From Stereum hirsutum FP-91666 SS1 (Eukaryota > Basidiomycota > Agaricomycetes > Russulales > Stereaceae): a stretch of DNA of 64,000 bases. Position numbers and translations under genes: made by a program. The first letter of the stretch is position 1. Every line of letters starts with the position of its first letter. Below are positions 12,173 to 24,669 of this stretch, piece after piece. Location of the stretch: the NCBI RefSeq assembly GCF_000264905.1, contig NW_006763152.1, positions 431,173 through 495,172 on the forward strand. The letters run 5' to 3'. Below the pieces are notes generated by a model. The model was given only the letters and a program-made list of their open reading frames with translations, did not search any database and was not told where the DNA came from.

Positions 12173-12730
12173 GGAAGTAGATCAGCGCGTCAACAACACT
12201 CGCAAATATTTCTCAACCGCAGTAATATCCTCGAGACTATCAGAGCAACATACCCGTCTGGTCTAACGATCACGACAGCTCCCTCAGACCGAACGCGATA
12301 GGCTTCATACATCATCCCACCTTTGGTTTTCGTAGCATCTTGCGCATCAAGCAATACTCTATGAACGTCCCAAAAATCCGCACATGAGTGAAAACAACGC
12401 AGACGAAAGACATAAGACGTACTTCGTCCAGCGAGACCTTAGAACAGCCGGAACGTCGAAATACTCGGACGTCTCTTTCTCCCCATGAGGATGCACAAGA
12501 AGTCGAACTCCTTGTCGCGATGGTCGCGAATCGCGAATGACGAAGTGTTCTGCTCGGCGAACCGTTTGACCCGCTCGGACGCAGCTGATGTATACACATC
12601 TCCAATGAAATCGAGAATTTTGAAGCGTGTGTCTGATGGAGAAAGTCCTTGAATTTCGACTGGCTGGTCGCTTCCCGCATAAAGAACAGCCCGGGGTGGA
12701 AGACACCGAAGATGATTGACACTTATTTGA
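12173..12730 (-). pseudogene. Relic of the C-terminal domain of a phenol 2-monooxygenase
   Basis: Reading down the minus strand, three frames carry consecutive parts of the thioredoxin-like C-terminal domain of FAD phenol hydroxylases. They are DQPVEIQGLSPSDTRFKIL, then HPHGEKETSEYFDVPAVLR, then FWDVHRVLLDAQDATKTKGG with VVIVRPDGY. At least one frameshift lies near 12505-12530. A probable former intron (12380-12436) has a good GTACGT donor but no acceptor. After RPDGY the homologous end (SLEDITAVEKYL) is one base out of frame. No FAD-binding domain precedes it: the sequence above 12730 does not resemble one. The fragment is therefore a truncated, broken copy. Confidence 0.75.
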
Positions 12731-13520
12731 GTGTTAGATATGACGATTGTAGTATATGTCGCACCATAATAATACACTCGCAGGACGGCAAGTCCGATGT
12801 TCATGCTCATCTCGTAGAGAAGTAGATGACAAAATGTTCCAGACGCAAAGCTAAGCCAAGCCATCATCTCCACACCGTTGACCAAAACGTTATCTTTGAG
12901 CATCGAAACCAGCCGTTCCGTGGGGGGGGGGGGGGGGCATCCGTAACGGAATAAGATGTGCTCCAAAGTGGGTGTGACATTCGGTGTCGGCCAAACTCTG
13001 AGGTGATCCAAAGTGATCCGGTCTGAAGCATCTGGGGACGCCTGACTGTGATGCGTCAGACAGAATGAGACGACGGAGAGAAGCACACAGTGAGATACAA
13101 TGGCAGCGTTCATGTGTGAGATACTGAATAACTCGAGAGAAAAGCTATGCCAATCGAAAGCCGAGCCTAGTGTAGAGCATGCATCATGGGACGAAGGCAA
13201 GACGAGACTCGGAGAGCAAGTAGTACTTAGGGCACAATTCAGACTCCGCGGAGAAGTCCGATGGTGGATAGGGGCGCCACGGTGGCACTCATGGTACTCT
13301 GTGCTCCGGGAGGCTGCGGTGGCTCGCACTGTTGAAGTCCGAAGCTACGCGTAAGCCTGAGAGTCCCTCGGTTCTTAGAATTTTGAGCCATGCACTGCCC
13401 CCAGGTCTCAGTGCAAGCGCCGAACCGTATGCACAAATACGACGCTCCCAGCGCTCCTTGCTCTTAACCTTGCCCGTATCGTGAAATTCTCCTCAGTACC
13501 ACAACGCAAGACATATCGTC
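12731..13520 (-). other. Uncharacterised open frame with signal-like start; 16-bp G run
   Basis: A long minus-strand frame runs from an ATG at 13113 into the phenol-hydroxylase relic. Its start (MNAAIVSHCVLLSVVSFCL) looks like a signal peptide or membrane segment, followed by sequence with no family that I recognise. It contains a Pro run encoded by a homopolymer of 16 G (12922-12937, plus strand). Because it runs into a broken relic and spans a mutation-prone homopolymer, I do not call it a gene. The rest up to 13520 is the 5' flank of the NACHT-TPR gene. Confidence 0.35.
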
Positions 13521-16500
13521 ATGTCCAGAAACCATTTGGACCCAGATTTCGAGTACGTTCCGCCTCTATCCCAATTAGAGTTGTTTCGACTGATATGACT
13601 TGTGCTCCTATTCTGACCACATAGATCTTCGAGGCCTGCCAGTGCGCCCTCATACCTGTCCGACTCGAATGCAGATGGACTGACAGCGAGACTCTCAGGT
13701 ATGTATACCGTCCATGACCCCTTGCCCTCAGACTAAGGTGCATGTTTTGCTTGCAGACGTTGTAGTTTTGGCTGGTCTGAATGAGAAAAATCTGTCCACG
13801 ACCCATCTGGAGGTTGCCATCAATGGCGGGACAGCTCAGACGAGCGCTGTTGTCGAGGATTCTGCCAATCCGAAATGGCTCCAGACAAGTGAAAGCATGC
13901 TATTGTGAGAGTTCTGCAAAAGATACAGATGTATGTAGACATTACTGAAACGGATGTCTCCAAGTACAAACGTACACCCTTCATCCACTCTGCACGTTCG
14001 ACTTCTCCGGAAGAGTCGCCTTGGGCGCTTAGGAAACCGTCGTCTTCTTGGAGAGTATCGGGGCTTGGTATTTGAACTCCTGTCGGAAGGTACGTCCATA
14101 TTCATCCAGTATTTTGATCCGCACACGTCTGAGTTGACAGAGACAGAGACAAAAGGAAAAACGGTCGAACTGACCAAACCCAATGACCCAAAACCGGGGG
14201 CCATCAAGTTATCATTTCATCTGATCATCAACGATAGTCCTCCGGCATCTCTCGAGGAACTCGGATTAGACGCTGTCACGGTTTCTCTCGCTGATACTCG
14301 ATTGGCTCTCGTGCGGCTCCAAGCTGGAACCACCGCATTGACGGTCTCCAACACTGTGGACACTGCGATCTCTGTAGAAAGCCATGCTCAGTCAGTGACT
14401 GAAGGTGCAAAGAACCTCGACAGTGAACAGGTGATCGGGATTCTGGTGGCAACATTGGACGCCGTGATCAGTGTGGGAGACGAGCTAGCCACGGTATGTT
14501 TTTCTTATTGGCGATGGGTACCTCCGTGAATATTGTATATAAGTCACTGTGTCGTACAGGCACATCCGGTGATCAAAGTTGCTTGGACTGCCATAACCTA
14601 TCTCTACAAGGTTGGTCTTTGACTGCCGATAAGTCGATTAATTCCTGGTGGCTGATTTATTCCTGGGCTTGGCGGTGGCTCACAGGCTTGCAAGAACCAG
14701 CAGGAGCTTGACGAAGAGGCTCGACAGCTGGCGGAAGATATTTCTGTCATGCTTGCTTACGTGGCTGCATGCAAGGATCTACAGCCAGTGGATGGAACAG
14801 AGAATATCATCTTACGGGCTGTGCGCTTGACTCAGGAGGGTGTTTGCCTGATAGATCTGTTTTTTAGGCAGCATAATTTTGCAGGTAGCATGCTTGCACG
14901 TTTCTCACAGTCAAGATTGAAACTCATTTAATGTCCTGATAAAGTGCGTGCAATCATCGCCCCATTCGCCGACACGAAGAGCCACCTGGAAGAGTGTCGA
15001 CGCAAGGTGTGCAAGTTGCGGCAAGAATTCGACACTGCTATCGTAGTTGATATCTGGAAGCGAGGCGTGTGCTTTATTTCGGGTTCGCCTTTTACAGGCC
15101 TAATCGAATACACACAGACCAGGACGTCAGGACGCAAAAAGCGTTGCAAGATCAGAAGATCGTATTGTTGCAGCTGCCCTTTGCCAAAGATGCGACTTGG
15201 GATTCTAGCCAAGCTTGCATGCCCGGAACTCGTACTGCTCTGCTGGAGAACTTCTGGTCTTGGTTCTACACTGATTCCGATAAAACGAGCATCTCCGTGC
15301 TCACGGCACCTCCAGGGGCTGGAAAGACTGCCTTTGCGCATAAAGTCGCTTATGATGCGTCAGATTCGGGGATAACCATCCTCTCGTTCTTCTTTGACCG
15401 CACATTCGACAATAGGAATCATCCGCGAGCCTTCGTAGGAACCATCATCCACCTCCTCAGCGGCCTCAATCCGCAGTTCATGACCTCTCTCTGTAGCACT
15501 CTAGATACGAAGCTAGAGCTTACAGCCGCGTCACCTGTGCGCCAGTTCAACGAGCTTGTAGTGAAGCACGCTGCTACATTTGCCAATCAGCACATACTTT
15601 TGATCATAGATGCTTTGGATGAATGCTCGGAGCATAGTGACGATCTCATGGCTATTATTCGTGACCAGCTCCCTGCGCTTCCTCCGTCTTTTCGTGTCTT
15701 GGTTACTTCCCGGTCAGAGAAGCCTCTCCTTCGACGCATGCAATCAATACAACATGTTCACCATCTCACAGTCGAGCTCGACGGTGCAGAGAACCGAGCG
15801 GACATATCCACCTATGTCCGTAAACGATTTCATGTAATTGCGTTTGAACACGGCTTAAAAAACTCGTGGCCTGGCGAGGAGCGATTTCAGTCCTTCGTTG
15901 AGAAAGCCGGTGGTCTCTTCGCTTGGGCATCCGTGGCTCTCGACTATATTGGGCGAGCCAAACTCTTCGGACGAGACGAAAAGCTTAAAGACATCCTCTC
16001 GCAACGGTGTACACTCATCACACCTGTTCAGGAACGGATGGATGAACTATATATAACTGTCCTCGGGGCGTGCGAGTGGGGTGATGTCGACTTCGTCCAA
16101 GGCTATCAGCATGTCATGGGCTCCATGGTGGCTTTACGGCAGCCCTTGTCGAAATCATCTCTAGAGAGTCTTTTGAACAACACGACTGGTGTTGTCGTTG
16201 AAGTCCTCGACATTCTGTCGCCACTCTTCACTGAGTGGAAGACGGATGATACACCGATTCAGCTCCTTCACCTTACGCTCCACGAATTCCTCGTTCAACA
16301 GGACCGATCTCATGCATACTTCATTGACGATGTCAAACATTCTCGCAGGCTCGGACTGCGATGCTTAGCCATTCTTACAAATACGTTCGAGGGTGGACTG
16401 CCTGGTCTGGGCTACGCCTCGTCCTGGGATCCACACATTGTTCGACCTCTTCCGTCGATCTCCATTCTCGAGAGTGTTGCATACGCGTGTCGATACTGGA

Positions 16501-18697
16501 TAGAGCACATCTCCCTTGTGCAATCTCCTATAGAGCAGGAGTATGTGGATGCACTTGAGATGCTCTCGCCTTATGTTATCTCCTGGGTGGAGCTTACAAG
16601 TCTCAGCGGCGCATTTCCAGTTCTCACCGAGCTACGGGAAAAGATTATGGTATGTGTTCTTCTCTCAAACACTAACTCAATACCTAACGCTAATGTGGAC
16701 TGTATGTACAGGTTCTTGGCCTGGAAGACACAGAACTTGCGAAAAGTCTCTCCTCCTCCACGTTTGCAAATTCTCTGTCCAAACTCTCCAACTGTCTCAC
16801 AGATGTTGGTCGACGAGAGGATTCCTTGAGGGCTATTGATGAAGCGGTTTACATTCACCGCCAGCTTGTGAAAACCCACCCCGATGTATTTGACCCTGAT
16901 CTTGCCGGATCTCTCACTAATCTCTCAGCCCGTCTGCTACGTGTCGGTCGTCGTGAGGATGCTTTGAAAGCGATCGAAGAGGCGGTTCATATGTATCGTG
17001 AGCTTGTGCAGGTCCGCCCTGAGGTTCTCAAGCCACAGCTAGCCATATCTCTCATTAACCTCTCATTAGTCCTGTCGAGTGTTGATCGTCGAGATAGCGC
17101 TTTGCAAGTGAGCAGAGAGACTGTTCAGGTTTACCGCCAACTCGTCCAGGACCGTCCTCACGCATTCAGTCCCAACCTTGCCTTGTCTCTCAACAACCTC
17201 TCTAATTATCTGGAAGATGTTGGCCTTCCAGAGGAGGGTTTGACAGTGGCCGAGGAAGCGGTTCAAATTTACCGAGAGCTTGTGCATGACCGTCCCGGAG
17301 CATTCAATCCTGACCTCGCCAGAGCTCTCAACACCCTCTCAAGCCGACTTGCAAGCATTGGTCGTCCAGAGGATGGCCTCAAAACGAGTGAAGAGGCAGT
17401 CCACATTTACCGCGAGATCGTACAGGACCATGCCCAAGCATTCAATCCAGATTTCGCCTCGTCTCTCCATAAGCTCTCCTGCCGATATTCAGATATCGGT
17501 CGTCGAGAAGACTCGTCGAAGGCGATTGAAGAAGCGATTGACATATATCGCCAGCTGTCACAGGACAATGCTGAGGCATTCAATCCAAGCCTCGCCAAAT
17601 GTCTCAACGATCTCTCGAGTAGATTGGCAGATGATGGTCATCGAGAGGATGCATTGAAGGCAATTGAAGAAGCCGTTGAGATCCGCCGCCAGCTCATGAA
17701 ACACCACCCTGGAATATTCAATGCGGACCTTGCTGGATCTCTGATTAATCTCTCAACCCGGTCTAAAGACCTCGATCGTCGAGAGGATGCTTTGAGTGCG
17801 ATCGAGGAAGCAGTTCACGTCTATCGTCAACTCGCACAGGACCGTCCCAAGGTATTCAAATTCTATCTCGCCATATCTCTTAACAACCTCTCCGTGTGTT
17901 TTGCAGCAGCGGGTCGTCAAGAGGAGGCTCTGAGATCTATCGAGGAGGCGGTTCCCATGTGCCGCCAGCTTGCGCAGGACCGCCCAAATACATTCAATCA
18001 GTATCTTCCAGAATTTCTCAACACCTTTTCCAGTCGCTTGGTAGATGTTGGCCGTCGAGAAGACGCCTTTAAGGCGATAGAGGAAGCAGTCCTCATCCTT
18101 CGACAGCTCGCACAGGAGCGCCCCAATGTATTCAATCCAAAGCTCGCTGAGTCACTGCGCGACCTCTCCAACTGGTTTGCGGATCCCGATCATCTAGAAG
18201 ATGGGCTGAGGGCGATAGAAGAAGCGGTTGGTATTTACCGCGAGCTGGCGAAGAACCTCCCCAAAGCATTCAGTCGCGATCTTGCCTTGGCTCTTAACAG
18301 CCTTTCAGCTCGCCTTGCAAGTGTCGGTCGTAGAGAAGATGCTTTGGAGGCAATCGAGGAAGCGGTTCGTATCCACCGCCAGCTCGCGCACGACCTTCCC
18401 GTTACATTCAATCCAGAACTTGTCTTCTCGCTTTGCATCCTTTCCTGCAGGTATCATGATTCCAATCGCCCGGACGACACCTTACGAGCCGCGACAGAGT
18501 GCCTTGCACTTTATCGGCCCTCTCCCGGAAGGAGACTGACGGTGCTTCTCCAAGATACAACAAATGTACTCCAGCAAGTGGCAAATGCCATGCGTCGATT
18601 AGGTCATATAGAGGAGGCAAACGAGTTTGTTTCTCTAGCAGAGTCACTGAAGAGGCCGGGAAAACAGTCGGCGGCGAAAGAGACTTCTAATGCGTAG
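13521..18697 (+). CDS. C2-like / NACHT / TPR STAND protein (NLR-like)
   Basis: Nine exons fit: 13521-13552, 13625-13698, 13757-13904, 13965-14493, 14560-14610, 14686-14884, 14945-15066, 15123-16649, 16712-18697, about 1555 residues. Residues about 35-260 resemble a C2-like beta domain (VVVLAGLNEKNLS, STLHVRLLRK, LGEYRGLVFEL). A helical linker follows. The NACHT NTPase has Walker A APPGAGKTA near residue 450, Walker B LLIIDALDECSEHSDD near 545 and VLVTSRSEKPLL (sensor-like). From about residue 917 come 12 full and one degenerate TPR-like units. Such proteins are intracellular sensors in fungi, linked in known cases to non-self recognition and regulated cell death; the ligand here is unknown. 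Catalytic motifs look intact. Confidence 0.87.
16806..18603 (+). repeat. Exact 138-bp period coding repeat (TPR array)
   Basis: Thirteen successive units of exactly 46 codons, with no insertion or deletion between them. The consensus begins GRREDALKAIEEAVxIYRQL and continues with a V/AQDRP..FNPxLAxSLxNLS segment. The last unit (starting NRPDDTLRAA) is diverged. Units differ from each other at many positions, so the array is old and not recently homogenised. It forms the likely ligand-sensing end of the STAND protein. Confidence 0.9.
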
Positions 18698-19109
18698 ACC
18701 AGGTAAGCTTGCGTCTATTCACGCCCGATGTCAAAATAATCTAGTGACATCTACAATGCGATCTAGTGACAAAAACTATAGAGTATGCACATTGTGCTTT
18801 CTCGTGTTTGGTAGGAAGAACTTTATACGACGTCGCGTTCGGCATGCCGAGTTTGTACACGTAGCTTTCAACATGATTATGCCTTGGTGTACCGGCTTGG
18901 TAAACGAGAAATGGAATACGAACGTCGTGGCAACGCCGAGCAAGGCCGTCAAAAGACTGTGTGGAGAGTGCGACAAGCCAAAGTTTATCAAATTAGACAA
19001 AGATTTAGTCGAAATCCCACAGGCCGAACGGATGATCGGTCGTTCATTCGCTCCAAACATTGTTCCATGCTCACGACTCTGGACGGTAGAATGAGCACGG
19101 CCCACATCT
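18698..19109. other. Intergenic, one short open frame
   Basis: 3' flank of the STAND gene. A plus-strand frame overlapping its end (to 19094) contains a CxxC...HxxxxH pattern (VCTLCFLVF..RHAEFVH), but it lacks context and is not called a gene. Confidence 0.35.
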
Positions 19110-20095
19110 GAGAGGACTAGAAAACTGCTCAGAGGTGTATGGAAGCAGGCGTGTAAGCACTCAATGAAGCAATGCATTGTGGATGACTCAGAGGTACACG
19201 GACGCCCTGAATCCCATCACCAACGCTTGAACGTGAACGTCACAACGTTAACACCGCCCCTCCGGCCAGCTCGGGAACAATAAAAACTCGAGAAGGGACT
19301 CACAATCTGCTGGCCACCAACAAGCACCCTCGTGTCCGCAGTCTTCCTTGGTATCCACCAGACGAATCCTTCAGTTCCTGCAAGAATTATTATCGCTGAT
19401 GTGAATGTCAAAAATATGTAGATGACATGTTAGTGCTTGGTAACAATAGAGCTAGGCGTAGAGTGCCAGGATAACGAAAAGGGCACGAAAAGAATAGGAG
19501 AGGGTTGGATGACGAAGAGGAGGAAAACGGGGTCAGCTACATAAGTACCTGGCTATGGCAACTCACAACATTCTAATCGTCCGCATCCTACAGTCTCAAA
19601 TCGCGGCACACTGGAGTTCCATGTCACGTTCTTCACGACAAGCATCGCGACGTGGGAAGTGTCGAATGCGGCGTTGGCGCCGCTCGGAGGATGGCTTAAG
19701 GTGTAGAATGGCCGGAGAGAATTCCGTCCTTCCTTCTTCCCTTCATTCCGAGTATACGTGGTAGGATTATTTGAATGTAATGATTGACGACGCTGAAATA
19801 GGAGCAGAGTGCAAGGGTCTATGGCGAGCATGGGACCTATGAAGGCTCCGACGTCAACTGGAAGGACGACGGTTAGGTTGGAGAGGAGGCCGTGCGTTGC
19901 TGATGCTCGCTAGCTGACATGAGAAGAACATGTGCTGGTTCAGCTTCTGGCATTTAGGTACCGTGGGGACAAAAGATTTAGATGGGCGGGCGACGGAGAT
20001 GGTGATGTAAGGAAGAGGAGGTGGTGTGGCGAGGCGAGATTTGCTGTGGCTACAAGATTTTGTCATACGCACTAAGTAATCTTGTTCCTTCAACC
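19110..20095 (-). repeat. Inverted duplicate R1 (decayed gene-like sequence)
   Basis: On the minus strand this matches 24670-25480 (plus) in two blocks. The first contains a GAACCAGCACAT..TCTTCTC..CAGCTAG..CATCAGCAACGCACGGCCTC-type order; the second contains a GGATTCGTCTGGTGGATA-like stretch with a following GTGAGT. R1 retains pieces of coding appearance: HGLLSNLTVVLPVDVGAF, DTSHVAMLVVKNVTWNSS and GTEGFVWWIPRK. I found no splice path that links them without a stop, so it looks like a dead gene or gene fragment. The original function is not recognisable. Confidence 0.6.
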
Positions 20096-20570
20096 TCGTT
20101 TGACACTCTCTGACTCTCCGATGTCACTTCCATATCCATCACAATCGCGTCCATACCTTGGTGAGTCTTATTGTCGTGTGCTTTGTTTTGCTCGCCGCAA
20201 TTGTTGACTGGGTTCTCGGCCCCATCACTGAGTGAGCATTGTTGGGTCGGAATAGATCAGAGCGCGTGATATCGTCGATCCAGATGAGCATGAGTGTTAT
20301 GTCAATTCTTGAATACATAGTTTGAGGTCGGTATTTCAGCGATGCGGCCAGGGTTGGGCACAGTGAGACGAGACTCCGAGGAGCCAGGAAACTTCACGAA
20401 AGCATCCGTGTCGCGTGGCATGCCGTCGGAAGCAGAACAGAAAGAGGATCCGAAAGATCGGCTCGCTTGTTTTACATCGTCGACAGCCTCGACGCGAACG
20501 CGTGGGAGCCTGACAACATGATGCTCGACCGTTCCTCGATGATTTGTGCATCTCTTCTTCTTCTACCATT

Positions 20571-23500
20571 ATGACCCTCATGAGCCCCCGACTGAAGGAC
20601 TGGCTCGAAAAGGAGCTCAACTTCTTTCGAATTCATCTTCTCGTCTTCACCTTTGTCCCTCTCATCGTCAGCGGGATCCTCTATGGCGTGAACGGCGAGT
20701 TCCACATTCGTGAGACCTACTCGGAACTATTCATGTCTTTCTTGCCTCTGACCCATCTTTGTAGCTTACATAGACTGTCTTTTCTTGTCTTATTCTGCTT
20801 TTACTGTCACTGGGCTCTCCACTGTCAACCTTAGTACCATGACTGGCTTTCAGCAGGCTATCCTCTTCGTGCTTATGATCTGTGGCGATGTGGTACGTGT
20901 TTCAGTTGACGTTATATCAAGCTCATCTCTAGATGTACGGGCATCTATCACAGACGGTCGTGTCATGGATCATGGTCCTCGTCCGAAAACACTACTTTCG
21001 CGTACATTGCGAAGCCGTCGCGCGCGAAGCACGTAAACGATCAAGATCGCTCAATCTGAAACGCCGACTTCGTCTTTCCCATCTTTTCCCTTCCAGTATC
21101 ACCAACAGACTCAGCGGAGACAACGACGTTCCACATCTACACGTTCACCAAGCTACTCACGACGATGCGTATCTCCGAGCGGAAGATGGTATCGGAGGTG
21201 CTCTGGCAGGAGGACTCATCGGTCTAGGGCTTGCCTTGCCAGCCGAGTCGAGACGGTCGCTCGCAGAGTCAGAACACCACGACGAGCTTACTCGCGTCGC
21301 ATCGCCAGAGAGGCTTTCGGCGGACATTCATCACGATGACGATGGCCACGGCGTGATGGCTGACGTCCATTCATTTACGTCCTCGCCCCGCTCGGGTCTC
21401 ATGCAGCTTACCACCTCGCCAGAAGTTCGCTTCGCCGATCTAGCCAGTCCCACTGCAAAGTCTCATCGCTCGATACGTTATCGCAATGGTGAGTTCTGCG
21501 TAGGTATGAACTGTCTTGTCGCTTTGGATGACATCTCTTGTTTATATAGGGCGTGCTATCACCCGGAAAACCACGGTCATCGTGCCACCCCGCATCGAAG
21601 AAAATCCCGACGAACTCGGTAACAGGCCTAAGGATCAGAACTTAGGCGGTTTCCCGGGTCCCTTCCAAATTGCCTCATCCCTTCTCAAGAGATATGCACC
21701 GTCACTCTATGACTACGTCCATCGGGCGCTCACCGTGTCACCAGGCCGTGCTGTGACGAGTGACGCAAAGTCGAAAAACACTATGAAGTGGCTTCCTCAG
21801 AATTTATCGGGTTTGATGGTGGGACGGAATGGGGACTTCAATACGGAGGAACTTACGGACGACCAACTGGAGGAGCTTGGTGGACTGGAGTATCGGGCGC
21901 TGAGAGCGTTGAGCTATATCGTCATGATTGTGAGTCGCATTCCGTCATCTGCAGCCTTGACGATTACTTAGCGATGACTTTGTCAGTACTTTGTGGGAAC
22001 GCAACTGATCTCGTTCATTTTGATTGCTCCTTGGCTTTCAACCACCTCGGAGTATGACGACGTCTTCGAAGGGCAGCCTCGTCTAGTGCCAAAGGCATGG
22101 TAAGTCGAATCTTCCTGATTTACGTGCGGCTACTCTGACCCTGATCGGCCACATTGAACATAGGTTCGCAGCGTTGTATGTGTCTCATTAATTATCGCAG
22201 ATAAGGATTACTGTTCTCACTATGCCATAGTCAAGTTGTCGGAGCATACACGGGTGGAGGCATGAGTCTTGTCGACGCGTACGTTCATTCTTCCCAATTA
22301 TTGTAACCGTGATACACTAACCTTTACGCTCGTACAGTGGAATGGTCCCGTTCCAGCGCGCATATCTCATGGTTTGTGAGTATTCAAGTCCACTGTCATG
22401 TTACACTGTCATTGACCTAGGTTATAGTCGCTATGATCTTCGTTATTCTTTGTGGCAACCACGGTATGGTGAGTGGCCATGAAGATCTCGCGTGATCCGC
22501 CTTATTGACCGTGCTATTTTCATACAGCCGATATTGTAAGTCATGACACCGGTCGCTATCGATGTGCACCTGTACTGAACGTGGCTCGGTGCATCACATT
22601 CTAATAGCCTGCGATTGGTTATGTGCGTCTCGCTCTCCCATATTACCCATATACAATGGTTAATAACGGATTGGCTGATCCCCTGACTCCATCTCAGCTG
22701 GCTCTGCACAAAATTCGTCGAGGATGAGTCTACAGCAGATCAAGCGCTTCACTTCCTGCTAGACCATCCACGCCGGTATGTCCTATTACGAACGTCACTT
22801 TCCCTGTGGCTTTCTAATGTGATATTCGCTCTCGCAGATGCTTCCTCTACTTGTTCCCGTCGCACGTTACCTGGTATGATCTATCTTCTCTACGTTTGTT
22901 CACGGTTCTGGGGTACCTTATTTACTGTTTCTGCTTGTTGGAACTAGGTTTCTCGCCCTCGCCCTTGTTACTTTCACGTGAGTCTTCCCTATATTATGTT
23001 GACGACTGGACACTGACTTTCTCATTGTCACACCTAAAGAGCCATTGAATGGTCGCTTTTTGCGATCTTGAACTCGGGGCTAGACGTCGTAGAGTCTCTA
23101 GGTGCCGGAACCGAAGCCGTGGCCGGTTTGTTCCAATCGTTCGCAGTGAGAGCATCCGGCTTCTCCATTGTGTCGATAGCGAGTCTTGCACCGTCGTTCC
23201 AGTAGGTCCTTCCATACATTTATTCTTACGAACAGACCGATGATAATCAATCGATAGGTTCATGTGTATCGTGATGATGTATATTGCAATCTATCCCGTC
23301 GCGCTCTCCATTCGTTCCACCAACGTGTAGGTCACAGTTCTTTGTTTCATCCCATGTCGTCCCTTGTGTGGCGCCGTATCCTTGTTCGAGCATCAACATA
23401 ATCTATGCTTCTCTTAGATACGAGGAACGCAGTCTCGGTGTCTTCGAAGCCGGCCCCGAGGACGAAGACGAAGAACCTAACCTCCCCGAGGACGGACACA

Positions 23501-24287
23501 AATCGAGGAGAGAAAGGATCGGTAAGTACGTTGGGTGGCACTTGCGAAGGCAGGTGGCGTATGATATATGGTGGCTTGTTTGCGGAATATGGGTGCGTTT
23601 ATTTATCTTCCAGCGTGGAAGTGAGTGAGGTGCTAATAATGGTTGACGCAGGTGGTCTGTATTGTGGAACGGACCCGGATCATGGATGAAACGAACTCGC
23701 CATGGTTGAATGTGTTCACGATAGGTACATATACCTTTAGCCCCTTTGTGTTGTTATATTGCTCACTGCGCTCATACCTCTCATCTTGATATAGTGTTCG
23801 AGATGGTCTCTGCCTTCGGTGGGATTGGACTCACACTCGGCATCCCCAACCAAAACTTCGCTCTCTCGGGAGCCTTCTCTCCGGTCTCGAAACTCGTGAT
23901 CTGTATTATCGTGAGCTGTTCCGCCTTGGTGGCCCATAGAGCGGGGCTGACACACTCACTTACTACGATGAAGATGTTGCGAGGTCGCCACAGAGGCTTG
24001 CCAGTCGCCATCGATCGCGCCAGTACGCCTTTCCCCCCTCCACTTAGCTTCTACGTGATGTGACATTGATTAATCGCTTCTTCTGGTTTGCAGTTCTTCT
24101 CCCGGACGATCTCATACCGAACAAAGACACATCCGGGACCAATGGCGATACCGCGCAGCCAGACTCGGACCTCTCGAACATCATCGTGGAGCAAGGACCG
24201 CTGCCCGACGCGCCAAGCGCAACGGAGCCTAGCATGTCGGACGAGAAGTTCAGCCGGGACCTCGAGAAGGGCGGCATGCACTCATAG
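20571..24287 (+). CDS. TRK1: TRK-type potassium transporter
   Basis: Twenty-one exons fit with correct phases, about 819 residues. The start at 20571 gives MTLMSPRLKDWLEKELNFF, as expected for the first membrane segment. The four filter loops of TrkH/TRK proteins are visible: SAFTVTGLSTVN, GAYTGGGMSLVD, VRASGFSIVS and SAFGGIGLTLG. A long hydrophilic cytoplasmic loop (about residues 90-400) separates the first and second pore regions, as in fungal TRKs, followed by MLRGRHRGLPVAIDRA and a charged C-terminus. It acts at the plasma membrane in K+ uptake. Exons include 22164-22175 (12 nt), 22528-22535 (8 nt) and 22608-22622 (15 nt), and one intron is only 40 nt (20893-20932). Nothing suggests loss of function. 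Confidence 0.93.
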
Positions 24288-24669
24288 GGGGTACGTTCGT
24301 GAGCCATGGAGGCCTTGTGCGGTCAGAGCTTGAAGAGGGATGTTGTTGTCCGGAGTGGGATGGTTTTCTTTGTCTGTAATATATTTTCACCTCTGCATCG
24401 ACTAGATTTATTTAGAAACGCTCACTATATGTTACTCTAATACCATAATTATTTACCTACATGATCTCTGAGGACATTGCTATTTGATTGCCACCGTGAC
24501 ACACAACTCGGACTGCAATCGCACGCCTTGCAGTCCATGACCAGATTGCAATGAACAGAGTAGCATGGCCTATTGAGCTGCAGCTTAACAGAGAGCTAAG
24601 CTGTCATGGCGAGACCATAATGGTAGATTGGAAGACACGAAGATACGGAAAGGAAAGGAAAAGAAACTG
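24288..24669. other. 3' flank of TRK gene
   Basis: AT-richer non-coding sequence after the stop codon; no gene is seen before the repeat R2. Confidence 0.5.

Noticed and set aside
12439..13113. Minus-strand frame as an intact secreted protein
   Set aside because: It runs through a 16-G homopolymer and into a frameshifted phenol-hydroxylase relic, so the continuity is probably accidental.
14093..14113. GTACGT...CCAG as a possible intron in the STAND gene
   Set aside because: It would be only 21 nt, and the frame is open and protein-like without removing it.
18690..19094. Plus-strand frame with a CxxC...H pattern as a zinc-finger gene
   Set aside because: Single imperfect pattern, wrong spacing, overlaps the end of another gene and has no supporting exons.
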